Part shown: one piece after another, positions 11,437-21,147 of the stretch
How positions within the stretch are numbered: position 1 is the first letter of the stretch
How the letters are laid out: each line of letters begins with the position of its first letter
Assembly: GCA_009746045.1 (NCBI GenBank)
Contig: RPFO01001181.1
Span: 1-64,000 of the forward strand
DNA: 64,000 bases
Direction of reading: 5' to 3'
Source of the DNA: Mesostigma viride
Lineage: Eukaryota > Streptophyta > Mesostigmatophyceae > Mesostigmatales > Mesostigmataceae
Notes under the pieces: generated by a model
The model's input: the letters and a program-made list of their open reading frames with translations, nothing else
What the model was told of the DNA's origin: nothing
Database searches by the model: none
Translations under genes and position numbers: made by a program

Positions 11437-12474
11437 CTACGCTGGAGGAGTTAACGGTGCCCCCACCTTGGCTGCGAGGTAGCCGCGTATCAGCTCAAGC
11501 TCCGCTGACGTTTTGGCGGTGTTGTAGATAAGGATCTCGCCAATCCACCCATCAAAAGCGCGATCGTGTTGGACGAGTCTCCTCCAATAGAAAGATTCCC
11601 TGAACCAAGTATAGGATCCGATCCCACTCTGTCATAGCCAGCTCGTCCGTCGAAGCGGGTGAGAAAGGCGTTTGTACTGCTGTTGCATGAAAGCGCCAGA
11701 ACGTGTGTATTATTATCAAAGAACTGAGCCCTGGTGCTCACGGTGTCGCGTATAGCACCGGGAGTAAAGAGGAGAACGATCATGTTCTCTGACTGATAAG
11801 ACATGAGGTAACAATCGCCGTTCGACGATCCAAGCATATATCCTCGGATACCCGTAGCACCCCCTAATTGTGGATACGTTGCAGTCGTTAGTTGTTTTGC
11901 GACTAGAAAAACACTCGCACTTGCCCGATCGCATTCCAGAAATTGTTCACGGACTCTAACAAGCCAGACGCGAGTTGAAAAGCGGAGGGATTGTTTCGAG
12001 TTTAGTTCCGTCGTGTCCAGCGTAGGACACTTGGAGGAAGTGGCCTGCGTCACGTGGTACCCGTTCGGCCCTTGTCGTTCACTCGCATCACGTTCCCACC
12101 TGTCGTGTTTTGCTGGGTTGTGCCAGTGGTGTTGCTGAACACCGTGGCTGTGTCGGACGGATCGTACCACGCGAACAAATTGGGTCTGTTGCGGGGTTGT
12201 AAACTGGCGTATACGTAAAAGTAAGCGGGTTAGACGCCGAGTTCCCATGGCCCGACACGGAGTCTGTCGCCGCGTTGGCACCCACGCTGACGGTCGTCAG
12301 TGTGTTCGAGGTTCCTGACACGTCGAACGTGTAAAACGCCGCGTTTACCTGCACCAAGTTGGACGCCGTCCCGTTGGTAACGACGATGTCCCCGAGCGCA
12401 AAACCAGTGACTGACCGCGCTGAAGGTAGCCGTCACGCCGACTGGGCTCGCGGACGGTGTTGCCCGGCCGAAGT
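11437..12474 (-). pseudogene. Ig-like (Big-type) plus concanavalin-A-like lectin protein, 5'-truncated
   Basis: Read outwards from the palindrome centre. The first part matches the pattern of bacterial-type Ig-like repeats: GDIVVTNGT, then a beta stretch, then GANAATDSVSG. It is followed by a concanavalin-A-like/laminin-G-3 domain, with an NDKGPNGYHVTQ-type entry, a central IRDTVSTRAQFFDNN stretch, and a C-terminal module ending at the TAG at 11437. Such proteins usually mediate carbohydrate binding or surface attachment and are common in bacteria, phages and giant viruses. The frame changes several times and differently in the two arms. The N-terminus is missing because the palindrome turns inside the Ig-like domain. 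Confidence 0.6.
12418..12474. other. spacer at centre of inverted repeat
   Basis: These 57 bp separate the two arms and are not part of the inverted match. Read on the minus strand they continue upstream into the Ig-like coding sequence of the left arm. The centre therefore lies inside a gene, as expected if the turn point was a breakpoint or a polymerase switch rather than a functional boundary. Confidence 0.85.
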
Positions 12475-13499
12475 CGGTCAGTCACTGGTTTTTGCGGCTC
12501 GGGGAACATCGTCGTTACCAACGGGAGCGGCGTCCAACTTGGTGCAGTAAACAGCGGCGTTTTACACGTTCGACGTGTCCAGGAACCTCGAACACACGAC
12601 GACCGTCAGCGTGGGTGCCAACAGCGGCGACAGACTCCGTGTCGGGCCATGGGAACTCGGCCCCCGGTTCCTAAACCCGCTTAAACTTTTACGTATACGC
12701 CAGTTTAAACAACCCCGCACAGACCCCAATTTGTTCGCGTGGTACGATCCGTCCGACAGCGGCCAAACGGTGTTGCAGCAACACCACTGGCACAACCCAG
12801 CAAAACACGACAGTGGGAACGTGATGCGAGTGAACGACCAACGGGGCCGAACGGGTACCACGTGGAACGCAAGGCCCACTTCCTCCAAGGTGTCCTACGC
12901 TGGACCCGACGGAACTAAACTCGAAACAATCCTCCCCGCTTTTTATCAACTCGCGGTCTGGCTTGTTAGAGTCCATGAACAATTTCTGGAAAATGCGATC
13001 GGGGCAAGTGCGAGTGTTTTTCTAGTCCGCAAAACAACTACGACTGCAACGTATCCACAATTAGGGGGTGGCTACGGGTATAACGAGGATATATGCTGGA
13101 TCGTCGAAACGGCGATTGTTACCTCATGTCTTATCAGTCAGAGACATGATCGTTCTCGCCTTTACTCCCGGTGCTATACGCGACACCGGAGCACCGGGCC
13201 TCCAGTTCTTTTGATAATAATACACCGTTCTGGCGCTTTCCATGCAACAGCAGTACAAACGCCTTTCTCACGCCGCTTCGACGGACGAGCTGGCTATGAC
13301 AGGTGGGAATCGGAATCCTAATACTTGGTTCAGGGAATTTTCTATTGGAGGAGACTCGTCCAACACGAGTCGCGCTTTTGATGGGTGGGATTGGCGAGAT
13401 CCTATATCTACACACCGCCAAAAACGTCAGCGGAGCTTGAGCTGATTACGCGGCTACCCTCGCAGCCCAATGGGGGCACCGTTAACTCCTCCAGCGTGG
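12475..13499 (+). pseudogene. Ig-like plus concanavalin-A-like lectin protein, right-arm copy
   Basis: Mirror of 11437-12474. The same order of Ig-like then lectin-like domain is visible, with several small indels at positions other than those in the left arm. The final TAG has lost its A here (13495-13499 region). Comparing the two arms would let a consensus frame be inferred, since most breaks are private to one arm. Confidence 0.55.
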
Positions 13500-13536
13500 C
13501 CTCTATAAACTAAATATCTACCATATCATGTAAGCA

Positions 13537-14148
13537 ATGGACTAATCCAAATTATTTACCAGATTAGTACTTGACAGCGAGGCTTCATCGAGTGACAGTG
13601 ACGTTGACAAATGCGGCATTTCGTTTAAAATTAAACCAGATCCAAGTGCCTCCATCATTGACGGGGGATTGGAGAGGCGGGCTTCACTTTGCGTCCATTG
13701 CAAGGAATCGAAAGCACCCCCCCTCACGTCTCAATTGGCTTGGTATCCCCAGTTTCTTGGGTGGTGAGCAACATTGGACCAGGGGGTTGTGTTTGGATCA
13801 GAAATATGCAAAAAAGCAACAGCAACAACGACCACTTTCGACTATTCCTTTGATCAAATGATCACGCATATTTCAATTTGAGGATCCACATCTCTTTAGG
13901 AACGGGGGCATTCTGGAGATAAGGTTTGGCCAACATAGATAGGGACGTAGGAGACACGGATATTCAAAACGTTGCTGCATACGATTCCTTTCTCTGCGTG
14001 TTACAATTTGAGAGGGTGCGGAGGTTTTAATAAATGCAAAATGTCATGGCAAGGTAATTTTCTGCGCATCATATATGGGTGGTTGCTTCGGAAAAATTCA
14101 CTCTCAGTGGACACTCTAGAAATCTTCGTTCAGGCGCTTGACAAGTGA
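13537..14148 (+). pseudogene. hypothetical protein, right-arm copy (frameshifted)
   Basis: Mirror of 10806-11398, from the ATG at 13537 to a TGA at 14146-14148. The first codons are already shifted relative to the left arm, where the start region is open. It is kept as a broken copy because all segments of the other arm's protein can be found in order in changing frames. Confidence 0.45.
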
Positions 14149-14412
14149 CCCAGTTGACTACTCTGCACGCTTACGGGTCTTTTTACCTAATTCACGTCCC
14201 ACAACTCGCCACGTGGTAAGAGGCCACCTTAGACTTGCAATCGCTCCGAAATTTAGCCAAGTTCGACACTTGTACAACGTCAGCCACCTTCGCGTCCTGT
14301 CCCCAGGCCGTGCCATCAGACGTAAGGACCCTTGGCAACATTGTGCACAAATAGGCCAAAATCACGTTTTGCAAGTCACGCATCTCACGTTGCAAGCTCT
14401 CTGCCGGTAGCC

Positions 14413-14976
14413 ATGGCTTCCCGAAACGCAGGGCCTTGCGAGAAGCGCTGGCAATAGCTTGGAAAATCCTAATGGTCTCGACGGACGGGCCAGACAAAGA
14501 TATCTGACCAGCTCGCACACCTGAAGCAAAGCAAGGTCTCCCTTCTTTCCGGAAACGAAGTGCTGTTTGAGGCACCGGGACCTACCTGCGAGGTCTTCAG
14601 ATTCCACGACGCCGAATATGAACGATGTCGACCGGCAAGACGCCAAATTTGCCGTCGGTGGGTCTAACGAGAAGAATGCGGCAGGTCGAGGACCGCTGCG
14701 AGTGGATTCGCCTCGACCAAGCCGACGGTGCGTTAAGATGGTTGACGATTTCCTCAATGGCTTCTCCAAGTCCAAGCGCCAGCCAGGCATTTCCCCCATT
14801 GCGCTCTACAGGGCATGGGAGGAGGTAAAGAAGGGTTTCGAGGACGCAAAGACCGCCACTTCCAATGGCAAAGAGGAAGCCGCGAGGGAGCGTCAAGCTC
14901 CCACGGCCATGGCGACAAGAAGAACTCCGCCTCGTACGTGAAGAGCCTGACTGGACACTCCAAGGACAAGGAGTAG
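14413..14976 (+). pseudogene. hypothetical 190-aa protein, right-arm copy (frameshifted)
   Basis: Mirror of the open gene at 9977-10549. The start (ATGGCTTCCCG, 14413) and the C-terminal two fifths (about 14740-14976) are preserved, but small indels between about 14450 and 14700 break the frame. The intact copy lies in the left arm here, the opposite of the situation in the outer arms. Confidence 0.6.
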
Positions 14977-15295
14977 ATTGTCATCTTGTTGACGACGGCA
15001 ACGAGCTTGCCATTTTCGCTCTTGTCGAGCTGATAACGAATGTAAACGTGTTATATTTTTTAATGAATTCGTTTATGCAGTATAAAACGCGTCAATATAT
15101 GCTGAAAACAATTTTCATTTCGTCTCGAATTGCAGTTCTAACTGCGGGTTTAAAAAAGTAGAGTAAACCTCTCATGCATCGACGCAGGTCGTATGGGATT
15201 CTTGCATAGGTCGTCTGAGTTTTCAGATTAATAAACCCTAACACTCTGCACACCCGCCGCGCGGCCCTCGCCGGCTCCCTCACCCTGCGAGGCCA

Positions 15296-15670
15296 TGGCG
15301 AAAAATTGGGCGGTCTTTTCTTAAGAGTAAGTACGTGCAATTTTTCGCCACATCCAACAACCCACGCCACCTCAGCGCCGGCCAGTGGGGGAAGGTGGCG
15401 AAAAATTGGGCGTTCTTTATATAAGAGTAAGTACGTGCAATTTTTCGCCATCACTCTCACACCTTGACAAACACCTCCTATACCCCGCGCCAAGGGGTGG
15501 CAGGGTGGCGAAAAATTGGGCGTTCTTTATATAAGAGTAAGTACGTGCAATTTTTCGCCATCACTCTCACACCTTGACAAACACCTCCTATGACCCGCGC
15601 CAAGGGGTGGCAGGGTGGCGAAAAATTGGGCGTTCTTTATATAAGAGTAAGTACGTGCAATTTTTCGCCA
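15296..15670. repeat. tandem hairpin/TATA array (right arm)
   Basis: Mirror of 9292-9660, again four hairpin units with TGGCGAAAAATTG/CAATTTTTCGCCA ends. All four have full stems here, whereas unit 2 of the left arm has lost bases in its 3' stem. The outermost three keep the TATATAA core in the loop. Confidence 0.85.
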
Positions 15671-15782
15671 TCCTTGTCACACCCCAACCCCTCACAACTG
15701 CCGGGTGGTGACAGATGCCAGCCTAAATGTCACAACCTGGTGAGCAGTGGTGGCAGGCGGGCACTTCTGTTTTTTGCAAGTG

Positions 15783-15814
15783 GTTTAGGGTTTTTAGGGT
15801 TTAGGGTTTAGGGT
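15783..15814. repeat. interstitial telomere-like tract, TTTAGGG type (right arm)
   Basis: Four TTTAGGG-type units (one with extra T), oriented as a right chromosome end for sequence lying to its left. Mirror of 9150-9180. Confidence 0.85.
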
Positions 15815-16005
15815 GAGACCCATCCTAGGCCGCGGTCACTATAGGGTCACTATAGGGTGGCAGATGCCAGCATAAGGGTGGTGCACTTCTCCTAGTCGCG
15901 ATGACGGAATGATGACGGAATGATGATGGAAGCTACTTAATTAATTAATTAGACTTGTGCTCCCGTTGGGGAGCCGTCACGGAGCATTAATTATGAACCC
16001 CGGGG
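15815..16005. other. short direct repeats beside telomere tract
   Basis: Contains two copies of CACTATAGGGT, two of GATGACGGAAT and a TTAATTAATTAATTA run, mirrored at 8970-9149. No gene is recognised. Confidence 0.6.
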
Positions 16006-16110
16006 CCCGATGGATGGATGCCGGGATGCAAACAGTCCTACCGGTCTAATCTATCCACAACAGCTATCGACAACATCTATCGACAATATCAAAAGCCAAC
16101 TAGCCTAAGC
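16006..16110 (-). mobile_element. short LINE-like 3' tail (right arm)
   Basis: Mirror of 8826-8965. The GATGGATGGATG end and the TCCTACCGGTCTAATC core match the LINE 3' end at about 40300-40352 in reverse complement. Confidence 0.6.
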
Positions 16111-16714
16111 TCGCTACCCTAGGGGACCTCATATGTGGCGTGCTTCAGTTCCCGTATCAAAGAGACAACCAGCGCAGGCCAGAAATCGGGAGAATCCGGA
16201 CCATGGTAGCTCGAGCCTGCCGTTATCTTTTCCGCGTTTTCGAGTCGTTCAGGATGATGAAGATGAATGGTGATGGAAATGTGTATCCTTGTGCATTGAA
16301 ATTATGGCTGGCTTACGTGTGGAGCGACTAGATGACCTAGACGGTGGGGCCGGAAACAGCATGCTTGATCAGGGCGTGTGTTTCTAGCCTAACTGGCCGG
16401 GAGTGTCTAGTGGTGAGCACCATTGCTGCGATCGCTCTCCCACCATTTACGAGGAAATACCCGCAAATGGAAAACCACTGAAAAGGTCTAGCTAGTCAGT
16501 CATCACGTTAGCCATGCCATGATTCCAAACGTCCAAGAACTGCACACGGTGCAAAGGCAAAAAGCCGGAGGACAGCACTTTCAAATGTGCGGCGGGAACC
16601 AAAAGCCCGCGGATGCCAGAAAACATCGTGTTGCGGCAGCGACACTACGATGTGGAAAAACGAATCCAGTGCCAAGCTCGGAACGGCCGCAAAGGAGATC
16701 TGGCATCACAGGGT
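16111..16714. other. Penelope 3' flank, no gene recognised (right arm)
   Basis: Mirror of 8251-8825. Lies after the Penelope stop codon; nothing further recognised. Confidence 0.5.
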
Positions 16715-19700
16715 TCAGATGTGCGGAGATACTATGCGATCCAGCCGGTCCACGACCTGTTTGTAGAGCTTGTGCCAAGGGGCAGCACCGAACAGATGTG
16801 GGTGACGTTGCAAAAAACATCGGACTTGACGGAGCATAATGGCTCGGTCATAGTCTTTGACCAGTAAACGCTGCAAGAGTTCAACAAGAGTCGTGATGAA
16901 ATCAACACGATAAGAACAAAGACGGGAAAAACGATGTAACTGAGAAAGAACAACACCATATTTTGCTGTGTGGGAAAGGAGACTGTGAATATCGGGGTAA
17001 CGAATAAAAGGAATTAGCTGGTATTTAGGATCCTTGCGCTTATCATAGACAGCCGTACGCCAGCCCTTCTTGTTATGGGTAATGTTAAGATCGAGGTAAT
17101 TGCAATGAGTATCCTCCGACGTGAGCTTTAATGTGAGGGACGCTTGCGGGTAGATGCCAGGCAGACCAGCGGTGATATACAAATGGGTTGCGAAATCAGG
17201 GTTGTCGAAAGCGATGACATCATCAATGTATCGACATGTATGGATAAAACGCCTGATGAGAACATCATCGTTTGAGGCAATGAGATTCTCCATGAATGCA
17301 AGCTCATAAGTGTATAGATAGAGGTTTGCAAGGAGCCCGGCACAGTTAGTGCCCATAGCGGGATGCCGATAGCTTGTTGGTATACATTGCCCGCAAAACA
17401 GATGAAGGTGTTATCAACAAGATAAGAGATCCAATGGACAAGGTCAGCCTTCGTGATAATATAATTATAACCATCCCGCACGATAGCACCTGCCGCGATC
17501 CCTGAGAGCCACGTTGCCGTGGGCTTGGTCTGAGAAACACGCACGTGCAGGTGGTTGCGCCCGTGAGGCCTACGTGCATACAGACGAGTAAGGAGGCTAT
17601 CTAAACGAGCTTTCAAATCGTGCAAATCTAGTGTGGTATATAGAGTGGTGAAATCATAGGTGGCTATGGGCATAGGTATACGTTTCTCTGCTGCTGTCTT
17701 AGAACGGCTAAGGGCGGCAAGGCGTAGGCGTACTTGGGCTGAGTCTATGACGATCCAACTACCAGCGCATTCATACCCGGCATTCGACAGCACCTCCACC
17801 CATAATGCATTGGCTTCGGGGAGAAGAGCATTCAAAGCATGGCAGATGAGTTTCGAGAGAGGCATCAGTGGGGCTGAATGCGACGCAGCAATGGTGCGCA
17901 AAGCAACAGGAGTTTTGTGCAGCTTAAGAGTGAGATACAGATATGGGAACGTAGTGGTGGTGGCGCGTCGCTGCCGCTTAAGGAATGCCCGAGCAAAAAT
18001 GTTTTGGCTGTGCAGAAAAGCCCGATGAGCAGCAGTGATACTGGCGGTGGACTGTGCACGCTGAACATAGGTAGGGCTGGACGCCAACTCGTGTTGCAAA
18101 GTAGCAAGGTAGTGCTTCTTGCATATGAAAGCAAAGTTGTTGGCACTCTTGTCAACACACGTGATGATAAAGTCCTGCTTGAAGTGGTCCAGAAGTGCTT
18201 TATCTGTGGTGTTGAGCCAGGTGGTGCGGTGGACCTGCTGGAGACGGTAATCAAGCCTGGTGAGACGTGCATTGCATTCGTGAATGACGGCGCGAAACCA
18301 CGGTTCCATGGCAAGGGGAGCAAGCTGTAGGTCCGTGCTCATGGCATTGCAGAATTTGCGCAGTGATGTGGAGAGCAGTGCATTCACCTCTTTGGCACAC
18401 GTGCGCTGGACCCACGGCCGAAACTTGGTGCCTTTGGCAAAAAGGTCTACAAGCGTGTGGCTCGGCAGGATGCTGAGGTCAGCGGTCATGACGTGCTGTG
18501 AGGTGGGATCAAGGTACTTGAAATACCGTTGTTGTTGGCAGGGGCAGGGCCCTGCCAAGATGGTGGCCAGCTCGGTGGGCGTTGTATCGCGGCTGACCTT
18601 CCCGTTGCTGAAAACCATTTGTCCCAAGGTGGGAGAGTAATGCCAGGCGGCAATGGGAGTGCCGAAAGTGTTGCGCACCACGAGCGGCATCGCAGCCTGC
18701 ACTTGCGGCAAATGCAGAATGTGTGGCAAACACAGCTCATCCATCGCAGCATGAATGAAAGGTGAGATCAGCAAACGGCGCGGACGCAGTGCATCTGCAT
18801 TCCCATTGACACGGTGCCGAATGATACGTGAGAGAAGGCCTCGCAGACTAGTGGCATGGGAGCGGGGGACTTGCAGATCAGCTGGGGAGCACGACCCGAC
18901 GGCAATGTGTAAGCTGGTAAGCTTCTTCAAGCTGCATGCTTCGAGATAGGATGCATGAAAGTTGCCGCGTTGCATAAGCCGAGACATGTGACGTAAGCAG
19001 CGGAGACTGGTGGAGTAAAGGGAAGGATCGGTGGACGCATGTGTGGAAGGTGGAGGGGCCGGGGTGACGCTGGGGGGATAGGGGCGATATGGGTGGAGAT
19101 TGTGCTTCAGACGCCAGGCACGGATGAACATAAGAGGGCGGGGACGGAGGGGAGGCGGGCGGCGGCGAGACCGAGCTTTGAAACTCTTGCCTTCAATGCA
19201 AAAACCGTGGGGCAGAAATGCATGTAACATTCGTTTCCAAAACGTTTCCCGATGCCCTGCGGCTTTGCGAAAAGCGGCGCCGGTAAAGGTGCCGGGGATA
19301 TGTTCCAAGGGGACGACTCGCCAATCCCACCACCCGTATTGGGCCATGGCGCCATGTAGGGGGGTGTCGTCGTTGGCGGCAGGGCGGCCAATATGAAGGC
19401 GGCGTGCCGCTCGGACATGTTCCTGAAAACGCGTCCAGGCATCCCGTTGCGTCTGGCCAACGTAGATACGCTGAGGGTACCTGCGGTTGTAAATGGCATA
19501 AATGACGCGATGGGTGCTTACGGGGTGTGGGCGAGTGGAGTTGGTAAGCGACAAATGCGTGCGCTGTAAGCGCCGGAGGCGACGTAGAGTATGGTCATCC
19601 TTGCAGTGATGGTTATGGCGCGTGTTGATGCGACAACGCTTCCGCCATGCCTGTGAGGAGATACGATAGGGGAACTGCCGAGAAATAGCAGTGTACTTCC

Positions 19701-19773
19701 GGTAATCAATGCCACTGGATTGCCGTATTCTGTGGAGGGTAAGAGCATGCCAGAAAGTCATAAGGTGTTTCAT
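16715..19773 (-). pseudogene. Penelope-like retroelement ORF with N-terminal GIY-YIG endonuclease
   Basis: It starts at ATG 19773. An 881-codon frame (to 17128) overlaps a second frame (17356-16715, 213 codons), and together they give one RT protein. Residues about 87-185 form a GIY-YIG nuclease: IYAIYNRRYPQRIYVGQT, an Arg a few residues on, and a later Glu in the RETFW stretch. About residues 400-440 hold a Cys-x-Cys pair and a KGTKF motif like the DKG region of Penelope elements. The RT palm follows, with YDFTTLYT and, in the second frame, the RYIDD catalytic motif. The endonuclease lies before the RT, as in the permuted Naiad/Chlamys-type Penelope clade, whereas canonical members carry it at the C-terminus. 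A two-base excess just before the MGTNCA motif (about 17357) breaks the frame in both arms, so this copy is probably inactive. Confidence 0.85.
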
Positions 19774-20200
19774 GATGATTCAGATGCACTGAGAGCTAAG
19801 ACATCAAACAGAACCAGAGCGGAGCATATTGAGGTAAGTCAATATTCATTGCGTAACACCCGTTACGCGATAGCGGTGGTCCATGATGCATCTCCCCGGG
19901 GCAGGATGTGGCTAACAACACAGCTGAATGGACTCGGAACATGTGGATTCCCAGTGGGGGGGCCTTCCAATTGTCATACTTGACACCTCTTTCCTGTAAC
20001 GAAAAGATTTCCCTTCTTCATGTTCCAGATGAGTCACCGTGCTCCTGCCTTTGTGTTTTTTTGGCGTTTGTAATGAGATATGGGAGGGTAAACAGAAGCA
20101 AAGGCTGATATTGCCGTGTGGGGGGCCCGATCCTTGGTTAGTCTCTCAAGTGCCCACAGAAAAACACGAGAGTAGCACACACAGCGCGCAGCCCAGCCTA
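19774..20200. other. unassigned stretch between Penelope ORF and gypsy LTR (right arm)
   Basis: Mirror of 4784-5207. It is the target DNA of the gypsy insertion and the 5' flank of the Penelope-like element. No gene is recognised. Confidence 0.6.
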
Positions 20201-20205
20201 GCTCC

Positions 20206-20778
20206 TGTTACGCCGCGGATATCTACCTCCACCTCTACCTCTAATGGGCCTGATACTACCTAAACTGGTCAGGCCTCCTCTACTTAACCCTCTGGCGAAA
20301 GACGAACGTGACGGAGCTGATCTCAATGCATTAACGTAAGTGTTACTATAATACGCCATACAACCATTTATCAAAACCCGTTTACTCCAGGAATAGAGGA
20401 AGGAAACACAACTACACTGCCGTGACCCAAGCCTATATGTGTTAATTCATTTAACACACGCCGAGTGCACACACAAAAGGTAGGACGCGCATAAATGGTC
20501 ACCAACGGTCCAACACGCTCGGGCCGACATGGCCCTCGCCTACAGATGCACGCTAGACCACTACATCTACTGATGCACGCTGGTCCACTACATTCTACCA
20601 CAGGATAAGGACCACTAGTAAAGTACGCGGCGCGGCGCCCAACAGCACCCAATGTACCACAGTACTGTTACGAGGACAATAATGTCCCGGTAGGAGCCTA
20701 AACGTAAACCTAGGGACAACCGAGGCAAAAGACCTAATTTACGTCCGTAACTACAACGAATTGTTACGCGACGTAACA
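20206..20778 (-). repeat. gypsy 3' LTR
   Basis: 573 bp, bounded by TGTTACG and CGTAACA and by the GCTCC target duplication on its outer side (20201-20205). Inner side abuts a polypurine tract. No difference from the 5' LTR seen by eye. Confidence 0.95.
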
Positions 20779-20791
20779 CCTCCCCCCCCAC
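20779..20791 (-). other. gypsy polypurine tract
   Basis: On the minus strand this reads as a run of eight G followed by AGGTG, immediately 5' of the 3' LTR, the usual plus-strand primer position. Confidence 0.75.
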
Positions 20792-21147
20792 AAAGGTAGG
20801 GAGCCCTCTCCCTACGTACAGGGAGGAAAACAAGGGGTAGGAAACCTAATGCACCCAGCACACACTAACACAGTCAGCAGGCCATCCAAGATACAAGGCA
20901 CCAATAGTTCACACGGTCTCCACCACCACGCCTGGAGGTGTAGGGTTAGCCAGCACCAAGCCTGGTGGTAGGTTCCCCTAACTGCCTGGAACAAAGTCCT
21001 TGCCGGGGGGAACGGCACTGGGCAGGACACACAGAGTAAACCAATCAGCACCAAGGACCAAGAACGACCAGTCAACTGGCCAGAACATGAGGGCGACTCT
21101 ACATACCGGAGGGACAACACCCTCAGGTCGGGCCTAAGGCCCTCTAT
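20792..21147 (-). other. gypsy 3' untranslated region
   Basis: About 355 bp between the stop of the extra ORF and the polypurine tract. Also present in the second gypsy copy (59823-60183). No ORF recognised. Confidence 0.6.

Larger units (their letters stand above)
8..12417. repeat. left arm of ~25-kb inverted repeat
   Basis: The reverse complement of this arm matches 12475-25008 along its whole length. The copies can be followed from the centre (12417 pairs with 12475) to the outer edge (8 pairs with 25008). This arm is about 128 bp shorter, mostly through one- or two-base losses, often in short homopolymers (for example GGGG to GGG near 400). Those losses break reading frames that are open in the right arm. 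Bases 1-7 do not match, so the arm ends at the window edge. It may be a genuine inverted duplication or a fold-back sequencing artefact. Confidence 0.95.

Noticed and set aside
12418-12474. Centre of the palindrome as a replication origin or hairpin telomere
   Set aside because: The spacer continues the coding sequence of the left-arm gene and shows no origin-like feature; a breakpoint or read turn is simpler.
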